Below are positions 1 to 14,100 of a stretch of 64,000 bases of DNA, piece after piece (the first letter of the stretch is position 1; each line of letters starts with the position of its first letter). The position numbers were made by a program, and so were the translations under genes. Below the pieces are notes generated by a model. That model ran no database searches and was not told the origin of the DNA. It saw nothing but the letters and a program-made list of their open reading frames with translations. This stretch comes from Trichuris trichiura (lineage: Eukaryota > Nematoda > Enoplea > Trichinellida > Trichuridae). The stretch spans positions 159,345-223,344 of the forward strand of contig JBAJFE010000021.1 in assembly GCA_037903355.1 (NCBI GenBank), read 5' to 3'.

Positions 1-17
1 GAAGAAGAAGAAGAAGC
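1..17. repeat. (GAA)n simple repeat at window edge
   Basis: The window opens with uninterrupted GAA triplets. The repeat may continue beyond the edge. Confidence 0.8.
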
Positions 18-1393
18 GACCACCGCCGGCAGCAAGAGCAGAGGGTTGAATAATCAAAGCGTGCAAGAGCATAACTCCGGTTACGGGGATACCCCGTGGG
101 AAAGGGCGCGCGTCGTCAGTAATGGGCAGGCAAACGACGCGACCAATCCTGCAAGAATAGGTAAAAATTGTTCCAACAGGACGTCGCGCGAAAACGCGGG
201 TCGTCGGTTAAAAAGGAGCGAGGAAAAAGTTGCCAACCGAAATGGCGAGCGCAAAGTTGCCGTGACCACCCGCGCTCGCGCGTCTCTCTGTTCAACGACA
301 CCCGGCGAGGGTGAGCAAAAAGGCGGACCCCATTACATGCTTCATTAGACCGACCGACGTCCATTCGGCCAACGTACGAAAAATGTGTCATTCATAGCCC
401 ACTGATCAGAGGCAGTCGCATCCGTCGTACGTCACCTTGGGCATGGCGCCCAGACAACCTGAGTGGCACTCGAATATCTGCGACACTAACGGCGCCCTCG
501 TTTCCGGTAAGCTACCATTGTTTCATGCCGCGCACCGGATGTCCCTAAGAACTAGTTAGTTTGCTCGCCGGTAGAGTTAGTTATAAGCGGTTGGGCAAGA
601 AAAGGCCTAAAAGTTCCTGTCCGGATGCAGGGCCGCTTATTCAGGTCATCCGGAAAGGCCACTGTTATCTCGCTCATTGCCTAAGATGATGTCGACCGTC
701 CCACTGAGCGCTTCCGTAAGATTGGTGCAACTTTAATTTAAGAAAAAAAAGAAGAAAATCAATCAAACCGGTTACATTTAATTCGTGCGGCTTTGCCTAG
801 CTATCTTACTTGCAAACAGCCGTACTCGCGCACGATTGTCAAAGTGATGACCGACCAACCGCATAGGACAATATGTATAGCTGCGTCATTGCTTTTAAAA
901 TAGGAGGAGATTAGCTCCTAACCAATCAACTCCTACTTCAATGCCATTACAAGTCAACAAAAGAGCGATTACTCACTTGCAGGGTTAGGGGAAAGTGAGC
1001 GGCCGACGGGGAAGACAGGGCTGGTGCTGCCGTTTAAAGAAAGGATCGTTGAAAATGGAAACAAGAAGAATGATGCAAACGTGAACACAAGCACTGAGCA
1101 CTGAACAACAGCGTAAATGCGCACTGACGTTCAAGACACTGAGCTGTACCAACAAGGCAGTCTCGTATATAACCTTTATTTGACAGTGTCGACCGAATCT
1201 CAGCCGATCACTGGCTTTTACCTGTATTGCCGTTTTGCCGATTCGACGAGCTGTAGCCGTTCCTGTTTGATCAGCTTGCAGCAGAGTACGTTTGCCTCGT
1301 ACAGATAGAGATGTGCTCATTTGGCCATACAAAAGCCAGGTCGGAGATTTTAATTGAGTGACGAAAGCTTTCCACAGCGAGCCGTATGTCAAT

Positions 1394-1420
1394 AGAAAGA
1401 GAGAGAGAAAGAGAGAAAGC
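1394..1420. repeat. GA-rich microsatellite
   Basis: A run of GA/GAAA units in otherwise non-repetitive sequence. Confidence 0.7.
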
Positions 1421-3596
1421 GCAAACAGCGCGCTACTTTGCAATCCCAAATTCCAGCTTTCAAAGCTGGTACTTCGCTTCGTTAAATGGCGATACATATC
1501 TGCGCGCATTTGTTAAACAAGCCCGCCTAAGGTTCCCCTAAGCTCTGCGCGGGTTGGACCCTTCGTGATGCTTTGGCGCCCGTTTGACTGATAGTTTGAA
1601 TTTCGAATAAACAATTACGCAAAATTTAGAACATATAGACAACTTGGCAGGGTAAAGAAAAAGGTACAAACAAGGCGTTACACCTGAGCCAATGGAATTG
1701 AACAAAAGCTTCGATTACCCGTTTTTGCGTGAACGCATGATCGCGTTCCTTCTCGCAATTGGTGCGTGCTTGTTGCTTCACAATGGCCCACCGAAGCAAC
1801 GGGTCTCTGAAAGAAAAAAAGCCACCTTTTGAATAGAAGCACCGAACAAGCGGTAAAAGTTTAAAATTCTTAAAACAGCCTTCCGGCTCTCGCTAACTCA
1901 CTTTTCAAAACCGGCTAACAAGGCGGTTTGTCCCGTGATAGTACTCATCCCCTACGTAACATTTGGCGACTCGACCGCTCAGGTGGAATTAAGCCTTACT
2001 CGTTCTTGCGGTTCGAACAAAGTTGATGCTGAAGTTGCCCTTCCAGTCGCTGTTGATCTAATTTGCCAAGCGTTTCTACTGCCGCTTTTCGGGCTATAAC
2101 ATGCGCATCCGTCCGACATCTACAGTAGGAAATTTGAAACTCTGTCACGGCTCAACAAAAAAAAATCTTCCGTGACAGCCATCTGGCCGAACAAAGGCGC
2201 TTTAAAAGGAGTTTGACAAAATTTCGTTCGTTTCACCTAGTGAAAAGGATAAAGAATTGCTTGGCTCTAAACCGTGCCAATAACAATGGCCATAAATGGA
2301 GCGTTAGGCCGTATTTAACTGACTTAAGGCACTGCACTGCGGACGTGAGGTGGCTTTACAAAACTTCAAGCGAATCTTTTAAACGCCAGCTAAATTGCAC
2401 AACGAAGTGACATTGGAAATGCCGAAGCGCGGCAAGCGGATCGTCTCGGAAGGGAACATCTATTTGTCCAGCTGTCGAGAGGATGTTGGAACGCGGAATC
2501 TCTTTCTTTCTCTCTCTACGCTGCGAAATTCCAAACAATAAGCGTTATCGTAACAGTTTCGCACCGAACGGCCGATCGTCGCGTAGGCGAAAAATGCATA
2601 CCTGAAAAATGGACAGCCGCCCTGACAGCGGCCAGTAACGTAAGCAAAACTTAGTCGTTTAGTCGTCGAAGGAAAACCGATCGGTCGCCAATCGTATGAT
2701 CATAATATGCAGCAGCGGCGCACCGCAGCGGGTTGTCGATATCGTGGCGGGTGCGTGATTCAACGTTGCACACCGACTGCTAATGGAAGTTTTGTGCCGA
2801 CTCAGAGCAGCTCGAAAACTTTGTTCACTTGTGCCACCACTCTACGGGACTGGTACAGAACCGACTACAAATGGCGTGTCGCGTCGTTCCGTTGGGCAAA
2901 AGCCTTATTTATACGTATCGAAGTTAAGCTGGTCGCTTAAGAAGAAGACGACGACGACAGGCGCGATGATGGCTTTTCACGCAATATGGTATTGCGCCTT
3001 CTCCACGGAGGCCAAGTACGCTTGGAATACCACGCAGACGGCAAAAAGAGCTATAAGCAAAAAAGCATTACAAACGTCGTTGTTGGCAAATGGCCAACTG
3101 TCAGTGAAAAACTAAGGAGAAAGCAATTATTATCATAACAGTGGCAGCTTAGATGTAAGGTAACGCGGAACGAGAGCCGCGGGTAAGATAAACAGTAGTA
3201 AATCGGGTCAGCTGCTTAAGTGAAAACAGAAAGAGAAGGGAATGAGAGAGAGAGAATTTCTACGTTCAATAGTCGACAGGTAGGCAACGGTGCCTGGAGA
3301 AGTGTAACAGTAGTAGCGGAATAGGGCCGGTGCCGTCAGGCAGCCAGAAATTAAGATGCAATGCAAAGCAACGTCGTACGCTTATCGCCTGCGCTTTGCA
3401 CCCATTGGGAAGATGGCCGCCGGCTCAAGGAGTCGATAAGCGCCATGTAAAGCCGTGTGGTGGAAAGCAATGGCGTCGGCCGACTGGACAAAAACGGGAC
3501 CGATGCCCTGGCACTCACCAGCCGCCGTCGACGGGACCCTTTTTTGCACTAGTCGCCAGCGCGGCCGTTACGGGGTGTCGCTGGCGGCTCTCCACA

Positions 3597-3597
<1 letters not shown>

Positions 3598-3628
<31 letters not shown>
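3598..3628. repeat. (TC)n microsatellite
   Basis: Nearly pure TC dinucleotides with one T interruption. A complementary GA tract lies upstream at about 3243-3256. Confidence 0.85.
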
Positions 3629-6534
3629 ACGCAGCCGATACCGCCGGCTCGTTGCATTCATTTATGACGGCTAAATTTGCGTACAACTGCGAAGCAATGG
3701 ATATGCTAATTGCCGCCGCCATCGAGCGACATAAACTGCCTTTTCAGAAGAGCTGAACGCCGACGACGAACGACAGCGACAGACGCTTACCAGTTTTAGG
3801 CGCTGTTCAGCAAAGCGCCAACGTTGACGAGTCGTTTTTGCCCTATCGCCTTAAGCGCCCAACGATAGCCAATATCCCGTCGACCAATTGCCGTCACGAG
3901 GCTGTGAAAAATCTTTTACGTAGGCGAGCCTAGCTAAACAAAGAAGGGCAGCAATTTTCGCCATTCCTAACGCTTCTCCAATTATGTAAAGCCAATTTCC
4001 GTCGTAAACAATAAACATGCATTTCTTTTTAGGCGAACAGAGTCAGAGCGAAAATTAGCTATGAATAAGCGATTGGAAGGCAGGTTAGCAGAGGGCGCCA
4101 GCCGTCCGCAAGAGAAACGGTGTTTCGCCAGCGCGCGATCGTTGGTTAAGGTCAGCCCTTTCTCTTCCAGCGGTCTTCCTTTCTCTTGCGTGTCACCTTT
4201 TTTGGGCCCAAAAAAGAAAAGGACTTCCCGATTACACCGTCGCGCGCGCGTAGCGATGATCATTAGGCTTTTCGCTAGACGATGGCCCTTTGCAAAAGAA
4301 AACTTCGATTGGAAACGTAGTGGCATGTAAATTTTATACAATTCAAAATGGATCAAAAGAATGCCTGTTATTCTCCTTCTCGCCCAAGCCCGACTCCGAT
4401 CGGTTGACGTGTACGACCGAACCGCTGCAAGCAACAATGCGCGCATGCACGCACAAAGCTGGTCAGCGCTTTTCTTCCTTTTGATTTTATTTTTCCTCTA
4501 TTCAACATTCCGCCGTCCAGACAACCACTATCGGCCGGACGTTAAAAGCGTGAAAGGAACATCGCAACGCAAATGCAGCCTGCCTCGTAACCGTCCAGTT
4601 GATGTCTCTAGAATTTACATATTTCCAGCAAACCCCGAAAGATAAAATTCCTTCAGCTAAGCTTAATTCAACCCTATTGGGTGATTAGCATTGCTATATT
4701 CAAATTTTGCCGAACGCGTGCGACGTGGCCTCAGTGCAGTCCAAAAGGCTACAAAATTAATGCGCGCGTTTTTGGGCAGCTATGACATGGACACGCAGTA
4801 CTATATCTATGCTAGGGCAACAAAAGAAAGACGTCCAAAATAGAGAGATAAGTAGCCTTGAAAAAAGGAAGCAATCAAAAGCATTGCCTTAACTCAAAAT
4901 AAAGTATAAACTTGGATTTTGTAAAGCCCATACTAGCATTGTCAGCTGCACAATGGGGAACTTGAAAAAACGGAACGATTAAAAAAGATAGCCTAACCTT
5001 TTCGCAGCTGCGTTCAAAATACGGGAAAGCAACGCCAGTGGACGAACATTTGTGGCGAGAAAAAAATTTTTTCGCAACACAATCAGGAGCAGCCAACTTC
5101 TACAGTGCAGCGCAGCAAATACAAATATGAACAGTCCAACTGGACGAAACTACAAGATGAGATAGAAACACCCCCAAAATGCGATAACAACTCGGTTCCT
5201 ACTCGTCGGTTGGAAAAATTGTGCCTTAGGCGATTGAATCACAAAGCTCGTTTTGAAATTATCCAAACATGGTAACGCAAAAAAGGAGTTAATTCAACGC
5301 CTACAAGTCGCGCTTGATCATGTTATGAATATTAATAATCAGCGGTTTTATTGCCGGATGTGAATCATAGGTTTTTAACAGCTGGCAAGTGAGAAAAAAT
5401 TTTAACAATAACAAAGAATCATCGCCAAAGCGGTGACTCAGTAGCCTACTGTTGGAAAACACCCACGGGTTATCCGGAAATTACGATATCTTCAAGTCCA
5501 AAACGAAAGACGCTCTTTCGCAAGGCTTGTTAGCGTGTAATTAGAATTATGGAAGCAATATACTCTGCATATAAGGAGCAAGCACATTACTTAGCCAACC
5601 TACGCTGCTCCAATGCTGCAAAAAAGGAGAAAACAAAGTCTGACGGTTTGGGAACTTTTCTGATACAAGGCAAAACAGCAATCCGTCTTGGATAATGCTA
5701 TGCTATGAATGGATGGAAGGCATGCATAGCTGCACAGTTTGCCCGACGGGGTAGCGAGCAACAACGTGCACAAAATATGGAATCGTTACGAAGAGGATTC
5801 GAATCGCTTGCATTTGGCTCTTTTGGCCGACAGGGATTATTTACATGCCGAGTACGCAGGTCAAAATAAACAAAACCATTGGAAAGTCGGTTCGTCCGGC
5901 ACTTGCATGCAAATCAGTCGGATCGGATTTGCGAATCCAAAGCGGTTTTGATAAAAATCAATTCGCTCGCGTTCGGTGCACCCATCAAGCAAACGGCTGA
6001 CACTACTACGAAGGTAATGCAACACCAGTGGCCATCGGCATTTTACGAGATCACATTCTCGATTGCGCTTATGGAAATAGCGTACGGTTAATTTAGGGCA
6101 ATTGCATCCGCGTACGCTTATTGGATCTTATTCAGGTTGGGCAACGTCTCCGCATAAAGCCATAGACGTCCTTGAGGACTGCCCGTGATGGAATAAGCGC
6201 AAACTAATGTCCGAACCAAACATGCGACTGGAAAAACAACGTCTCGCTGGGTTGTACTTAGCGGCTTCCGAATGTGACCAACCAACGTGTACCAACGAGA
6301 GACTGGAATTCCTTGTCCTCCAGTCAAGCCGTGACGCGATATTTGCCCAACCAGTCGGCTGTTTGCTTTCGCCCGACGCGAAGACTCAGTTGAGGATCGA
6401 CGCGTGGGCCCTTCACACAGCTGGTCTACGAAACGTTGTCACCAGTGTGCGTGCGTCTGTTGTAAACTGACGTTTTGGCAAAGGTCTATGACTGAACGAA
6501 ACGGTGGTCAAGGCATTCGCATTTACAAGTAACT

Positions 6535-7951
6535 ATGAGCCAGGACAATCTTGCCAAGTCCCGATGGGCTGACATACACGGCAGTCAAAGTCAACCACGC
6601 GGTGATGCGTCAATGATGACGTGGGGCGCCCAATCGAGCAACGCAGTGCCGGCTAGAGCCCATACCGCCGGTCGCCATCTGATGTATGAGAAGGACGATG
6701 GGCCGCAGTCAAGCTACATGCGATGCTACTATAGCGACATCAACAACTACATCCTGTAAGGCTGCTACTCTTTGTACGATGGCTATTTTTTAAAGTGGAC
6801 AATTTTAGGTGTGACAAACAAACAGGCTGTTGCGACACGGGATGCTGCAGCAGGGACCTGGAATGGTAAGCCTCATTCTTGCCCATAAGGCTTCGTTTTG
6901 CCAAATAACCTACCGCGATGAGGATAGCTAAGAAAACACTTTGCGGGAAGGACAACAAAAGGGATGGCTGGTACAAACAGTCGCAACAACAAGCAGCCAA
7001 AGGGGGATAGCAGCTATCCATTGAATTAGGTGGATAAATCAGGCATGAAACACTCTACTAACGCATACTCTATCTCCGTACCGTATTATTCATGCAGTGG
7101 CCGTTCGGCTGCGCCATTTATTTGCCTTTGCTGCGGAAGTAGTCGCTAATGCGAAAGGTGGACGATAGCTTAAGCAGCTTAGAAGCAAAACAAAACCGCT
7201 GCTACCATGGCTGATACAGTTTGTTGACTGGCGAACTTGTAGGCGGGCAAAGCGTTCGAAAGAAAGATATTTCCTCAAAACTTTTTGTTTTGCTATTTGT
7301 AGAGTAAGCAGTGAGCGCACGTCCGTTACGATTGATGCAATCGGCGCGGATGCATCATACGGTCAAAATAAACTTTCGAAATTCACGTCGCGACGGTAAA
7401 TTTAGTAGCAAACAACTATTCTTACAGTAAATATTTAAATTAACAATTCAGTTGTTCAGTCAAATACACAGTATTAAGGGATACAAACTTTGAATAATCA
7501 AAGGTTCAAGTGAACACGCCTATCGGCTATGCTTACCGCGTTGCATCGATATTGCATTACGGAGCGCAACTGCTTTACGCAAGGCCTAGGGAGTTGATCG
7601 CCACTTGGCCTAAAAAGGAAAAACGGTGCTCAAGGTTACCGTAAGGGTTTTAAAAAAATCTCAAACCTAATTTGCATGGGAAAAAAATTTCGCGCCATTC
7701 CAACGTTGTCAACATAAATGTTGCTTCTTTTTTGCAGGATGGGCGGAGTGTACGTGCTCGTTGCATTCGTCGCCATCATAGTTGTCGTTGGATTTGTCAC
7801 TGCCATTGTATGCTATCAGAGAAGCAAAAACAAAGCGAAAAAGGAAGAAGAGCATGAACAACAGTACGCCCGCAGTCACTACACTGCCTATCCGTATCAT
7901 TACCCAGCGTCTGAACACGGACGCCAAGCCCAATTTGGCACTCTATACTAA
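6535..7951 (+). CDS. small single-pass membrane protein, Tyr-rich tail, two exons
   Basis: Exons 6535-6755 and 7738-7951 are joined by an intron with a strong donor (CT|GTAAGG) and a T-rich acceptor (TTTTTTGCAG). The join keeps frame at phase 2 and gives 144 residues. Residues 1-74 form a polar head rich in Ser, Gln and Asp. Residues about 78-100 are a strongly hydrophobic Val/Ile/Ala segment (VAFVAIIVVVGFV is its core). A short Arg/Lys-rich stop-transfer stretch follows, then an acidic patch and a tail with many Tyr and His residues ending GTLY. There is no obvious N-terminal signal peptide, so topology is open; a cytoplasmic basic tail would fit the positive-inside rule. I do not recognise the family. 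The next gene (ACF1) ends about 200 bp downstream on the other strand. Confidence 0.6.
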
Positions 7952-8159
7952 GTCGTTCAATTCACTTTTTTGTGGCTAGCTTTACTCGCTAAACAATAGA
8001 ACACCTGAAGAAAATGTAGAATTAAAACGGGCTTTCGCGAGTTGTTGTTCCTTGAAACCATGCGTAAACAAGCGGCAAATAATAACGTGAAGTGGCATAG
8101 TCGCCCTATAGGTCATAGTAGAAATGGAAACTACACAAAGTAAACAGGTTGACACTTTG

Positions 8160-11100
8160 CTAAGACCGAAGGGTAGTTCTCCGGCGCTTCGACGGCTTCA
8201 GTAAATCGGTGGTACTCAAGTGGAGGCTCGTCAATTGCTCGCAAAAGAATTGTTGCAACCGTTCGCCGCACCCGTATACTTCCGCCGTCGATTCGTTGTA
8301 CAAATAGCAATTGTTAAAAATTTGCTCTATGTCGTTCACCATCTCGCCAAAACGCTCGTACGCTCCCGAATCGAACTTCTTTGCAACCGTACTTAGATCC
8401 ATAGGCGAACGTATGATCTTGTAATAGTCGGGAGCCTGAAAATTGCACTGTCTTACGAGAAAGGAGCGCAAAGGAATAAAACGAAATGGACGAACTATTT
8501 TTTTCGAAACTGGAGTTAGAAAAGGCCACGAATCTGCATGACTATGCAGCAAACTGAGTAACAGATTGCACCGTTCGGTCACGCTATTTTCGGTCGCCTG
8601 CTCCATTCCATTGCTGCGGCGTCTTGTGATTACTGTCCCATCGGAATCGTTTCCGGATGAATGAAATCCTTCTTCCGTATTTGCCGTGGAACCGTTTTGC
8701 CTAGAGTATAGTAACGATAAGCAATCAAAGGCAGTTCAAACCAGCTTTTACTCGGCACAACGTAAAACCATAAGAAATAATAATTTAAATGAACTTTCCA
8801 AGTTACAACCTCCGGAGGTTGACGCGGATAACGTTCAACATTATTGAATTGATAAAAACGACAAGAAAAGCGTTCAATGCGTCCTATGGGTTTTTGCTAT
8901 CAGAAATAATAAAAAATATTTAAAGTTGAATAAGCAAAAGGCAAACAGTGTCAACCGCGCAGATACAACCTATAAGGGAACACTTCCGTTGTAAAAAAGA
9001 AATATTAATATAATACTCAAATAGTTTTGTATCTTACGAAGACTGGTACATTTTGGCAAAACAAAAAATTTAATGCCATCTTTCGGGTTTTTCTAGGATA
9101 GTCCCTACATACAGCGTTGTATATTCTATATTTTCCGCTGATAAAGGAAACAAACATGAAACTTAGACTTCTACCAACAGCTCTTCAGTATTAATGAGAA
9201 ATAAAAACGCTACAAAAATGTTAAAGGGCATCCTTTATTCTAGATTCTCAAAATACACTTATTATTACGCGCTCGACAGCGTAAGTTTGTCTGCTCTTTC
9301 AGAAAGTTAAAATGGGAAACCTCACAAGCGCCAACGCGCTGACAAGTTGGACTTAACGACCAATAGTATTCTAATCAGTTTTTGTACAGTTTCGACTATG
9401 TTGACCGCGCCTGTTTCTGAAAACAATTTTTCAGCTGGGCACTGAACAATTGAAACTACGAAGCTTTCGGGATTCACCATATCCCGTCGTCAGCGCGCAA
9501 ACATTCACAAATCACTAGTCGCGAAGGGATGAAAAGTGCATTAAAGATCTTATAATCTCCAATTCTTTGTTGCATGGTCAAAAAAACTGCGTCCTTTAAA
9601 ACTTTAATGTCATTGAAAACAGAAGATTCAGCAGCGTTTGCAACGCGCAAATACTGGCAGACTTGGGTTTGTTCACTTACATTCCTGAACAAAGCATTTT
9701 ATTGAGCACTTAATCAGTTTGTTTTGCTACAGCAGATAAAGCCTATTTCGTTGCATTAATATTTACGCAATTATGGTTACATTCTGACGACAAAAAAGCA
9801 ATGGAAGGAGATGAGAAAATATAAACGAACGCAAAACGTCGAAACATTCAACTTAGTTTCGCACACGCTGTCGGCTTGAGTATCCAAGCTATTAGACCTC
9901 CAAAAAATAACAGTTTAGAAGGTTCGATTCATCCGCTCCATTTCGGTCTAATGCTGAACTGAAATTTCACTCCTAACACTTTGCAATGTCATCCAACGCA
10001 TAGTCAAGACTGCCATAATTAAATTCGTGCGCGAAGAACAGTTTCTTTTCGCAAGCGTTTGAACATCTCATAATAGTGTTAACGAACGCAGCCATAAGTT
10101 TAAAACGTTTCTTACTTCGCTTCGCTAACAAAAAAGAGGAACGCATATTCGCTTATCGTATCTTAGTGATTAAACAATTTCACTTCTTTCTACGGCGAAT
10201 TCAGTAAGCAAAAAAAACTTTGCTTTAAAATGTGGTTCATTGAAGTGAGCGAAGATGCTTATGCTTGTGGAAAGCCCGGTTATAACGGGGAGTAAAAACA
10301 GCCCACAACTGTCCGAACCTTTTGAAATGAATCTCACGTAGTACGTGTACACCTATACTAATTATCTCAAGCGCTAACCAATGAACTGTTCAAGCTAGAT
10401 AAAGAGTGACTGCTCAACTTTATAAGGAATGCATTTTGTTATGTTTTAAAGAAAAAACAAAACCGATAGAGCACTTACGAGGTAAAGCCGCCGAAAGAAA
10501 TGGACTTTGGTCTCTTCAGGACGCGTCCGGAACGCGAAACTTTTACGTCTTCTTTACTGCGCTCCTCGGCAGGAGTCGCAGCGCATTGGGCGCACTTCCA
10601 CAAGGATACATTGACTTCCGACTTTTTAACCGAAGCACATTTGGTATGGAAACTGGCAGTACAAGATGAGCACGCAATGAGGTGCTTCCTGTATGTCACC
10701 TCCAAAAAGCAGATGCTGCAGTTTGGATAACTTTCGGGCGAATGGTCCATCTCAGCCGATTGATGATCTTCGGCTGCATTTTTGTTCGCCTCACCGGGTA
10801 TCGCCTTGACATTGTTCGCCTGGGCATCCGGCAAGTCGGCAACAACTTTACTGCACTGCTTGCAGGTCCAGCTTGGTCCGGGCACCTTTTCCAATGCGGG
10901 CTTCAGGCAAGTTAGATGGAACGGGCGCTCGCATTCCGAACAAAAGGCAAACGTAGTCGTGTTGCCCTTTCGTCGACATACTCGGCAGCGCATCTGCGAA
11001 AGGGACTTTTGCCAAATAATGCAATTTTCAAGCGTAGCCAAATGAAGCAGCACGGAAGAATAGGTACGAGCGTCCGAAAGCGACATCTTCCACTTTTCCA

Positions 11101-14100
11101 TACGATACACTTCTGCGGGATTTAAAAATTGATCATTCAAATTAAAATGACAAACTTATCTACCTTGGGTAATTTCTTCACCATCGGTCCCCTCGTGGAG
11201 AATTATTTCGCCCACTACGGGATTTTCAATATACTTTGGATCAATACTGTCCGCCAACTTCAGCAAAGCGCCAGCGTACCACGCGCCGTCTTTTACAATC
11301 TCCATCTGGTCTCCATTCGCGGAAGTTTCGGCGGGCTCACGCTCTGATGTTTTCTCTTCTGCGCCGCTTTCTTCCTTGAAAAAGAGCGGGAAACTTTTAA
11401 GCAAAAGGCGGCAATTTAAAAAATTAATCAAACTCACAACAAAGTAAGTCATTCGGCTGTCCTGCAGTCGATTAGACATTTCTTCAAAACGAGATTTCAA
11501 TTGGTGCTCAACGGTGTCTTCGGACGAGTCTAGCTCGTTGGAATCCAAGGTGGGTACATTAGAAAGGACTGGGTTTGCTACTTGCAGCATACGTTCAATT
11601 TGAGACCGAAAGAAGTCCAAAATTTCAATCAAATCCATCTCTCTCATTCCGCGTGGATTGAGACGTTTCATCAGCGAGTCGAACAGTTCTACATTGTTGA
11701 TAAAAGTCCAACGAGGTCTTCGATTGTCAGCACCATGAACTGGGCAAGTATCCTTACGACCAGAACAGACTAGAAGCGAACGGCGCATTTCCATTTCGCC
11801 ATCAATGTTGTCCTGCCCTTTTGATACTTTCTCCAGCGAAGTTGCTTCAAAGCAAGAACCGATAACCGGATCATAGTCTTCCACCAACAATGCTCCAACT
11901 GATCTGCAAAGCCAGTAGTGCCTAAAGGCGCGATCTCGGCCACCCAATATGCCACATTTTCCCATCAACTCGAACAGTTCCTCGACCATAGCTTGACAAC
12001 AATCTTGCAAGTATTGTCGTTGCAACTTGCGAACAAAATCAATTTCGGCTACTTCCAACTTTTCGAAAAGTACATTGTTTAAAAGGGATCTGGCGGAATC
12101 CTTGACCGTCGAAACGGTTGCTTGAAGCGAACACGAAGGATCCTGCATTGGCTTGGCGATCAAACGTTGCAACTTGCGCGTTGCTTCCAACATTCTCTTA
12201 TCGTAGGACGGTTCTGGTTCTACGGTCGCGTTGTTGCTGTTCGATTTTTCCTTGGCCGACAGGCGAAAGCGCGCCGTCGTAGCTTCCTTTTCAAAGCGAC
12301 TGTCCAAAACGCACATGTGGCGCATTTGGACGCGCAAGTTTCGTACGCGCTCCAAGTTTCTGTCCAATCGAACGCGAAAGGCCGTAAACGTAAGCAATTG
12401 GTCTCGAAGAACAGTCAACACGTCCAAACGGTCGCTTGGCGAAAATTCGTAAACCGATTCGGTTTTCAGCCGATCAACAAAATCGTGATGAGATAAGACG
12501 AACTGGAATGCCTGGTCGTCGAAACACTTGAAGCCACCTCGGCTTAAATAACGAAACCTTGCATTCTTTGAACCAGTAAAGTATCCGCTAACAATGAAAT
12601 AAACCCTGAGCACTTCGGTTAACGTATAGCCATCCAGTGGCAGATATCTTGCGCTCAGACCTAGAAAACCAAAAAATGAATTTTTCACGTAAACAACCAC
12701 GCGCCCGCTAAATCAATGCTGATAGAGAAAGCTTTCTTCTCGAAATTTACTTTTTCATATCATTTTTTAAAATACAGAATGTCGAACTTTTCGTACACAA
12801 CCCCGTTTTCTTCTTTGTTGCCAATGATAGACAAAGATTTCGGGACGTAGCTTATCCGAGACGCCAAAGGCGGGATGAACTGTGCCCTGAAAGCTTAGTC
12901 ATTCCTAGACAACAAATAAAACGGTTTGGGGCGTTTAAAGAAAAAAAATATACGCTTTTTACTTCTACGCACATTTGCCTAGATCTTATTTCGTCTTGTT
13001 TCATTATAGGAATAATCATTTTGTTAAAGCTAAAAAAGATACGGACCCTTCGGGATTAGAAGACGTCTTGTAAATATCCCCTCAAACGATGGGGCGTGTT
13101 CTGGCAACGAAAGCCGTGTACGCGTTTTCCCCTTGATAAGTTCTGCATAGGAGAATCATTGAATTTAAAAACAACCACGAAAAAGCCATACCTCCAACCT
13201 CACGTTGCTTATTTAATTTTGCCCCATTTTATTTGATATATAAACAACTCGCAACGGGAAGATCACAACCATTTACTGTTTAAAAATTAACTACTATCCC
13301 TAAAACCACCACCGACTATACAACAATGTCATATTTATAACTGCTGCTAAGACATTGATCATGGGCTCAGATGTATCTAGAAAGGCACTGAATTACTAAG
13401 TAACAAACGAATTTGAGTACGAGTTAAAAGCAACAAACTTAAAGTTTGTAAAGGTCAGCGGAAGTGAGCACTTTAAACTCAACTTGTATGCGGCAGATTG
13501 TCACTAAACGTTGTTGCATAATCTTTTCACAGCTGAAAGATCAATGCTGAGGGATTACAATGCCTATAAAAATCAACTATTTCCGTCGTCAGCGTTTACG
13601 CGAAGAAAACAACAGACTAAACGGCTGATCTGTTCGGAAATCGTTTCGTCCTAGTGACGACGGATAAACCGACGCATGGTTTCTTCTTTTCGTTACCACA
13701 CGACTAAAATACCTTCCAAAATTATTATTTCTTCCAGTATCATAATTGGGCCAACCAAAGCGTACCTAAGCATCGTAAGTTGGTATACGGTAACTTAAGC
13801 TATTGTCGCGTTTTCTTTTTCAATGACAAATTTAGCTTCGGTCTTGTTGGCAAAAAAAATGGTTTTTTGAATAACGCGGTTGAATGTGGTCAAAAAAGAG
13901 ACATAGAAGATATTTAGACTGCACTACGGAACGGTAAGCCTCTGCGAATTTGAAATACGTAAAAAACAACTGACACGTGATTAGGTGCTAGCATTGTCCG
14001 GATATTTTTAGAACTATAATACAACTTAACTCACCGTGAATATCGCGAGTCAGTTCGGACATTTTTGTAGCAAAGTCGACGTAGGAAGAGTAAAACTTGT

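Larger units (their letters stand above)
1..6534. other. GC-rich stretch without a supported gene
   Basis: No spliced or unspliced reading frame here has a recognisable product, consistent splice sites and a poly(A) signal. Open frames up to about 170 codons occur on both strands, but they overlap one another and look like products of high GC. The stretch holds GA/CT simple repeats (about 1394-1420, 3243-3256 and 3598-3628). It ends at the small membrane-protein gene that starts at 6535 and may include its promoter and 5' UTR exons. Confidence 0.5.

Noticed and set aside
6207..6470. 87-codon plus-strand ORF just upstream of the small membrane-protein gene
   Set aside because: A true ATG, but it has no signal, domain or splice link to the downstream gene. 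It could be part of the 5' leader.
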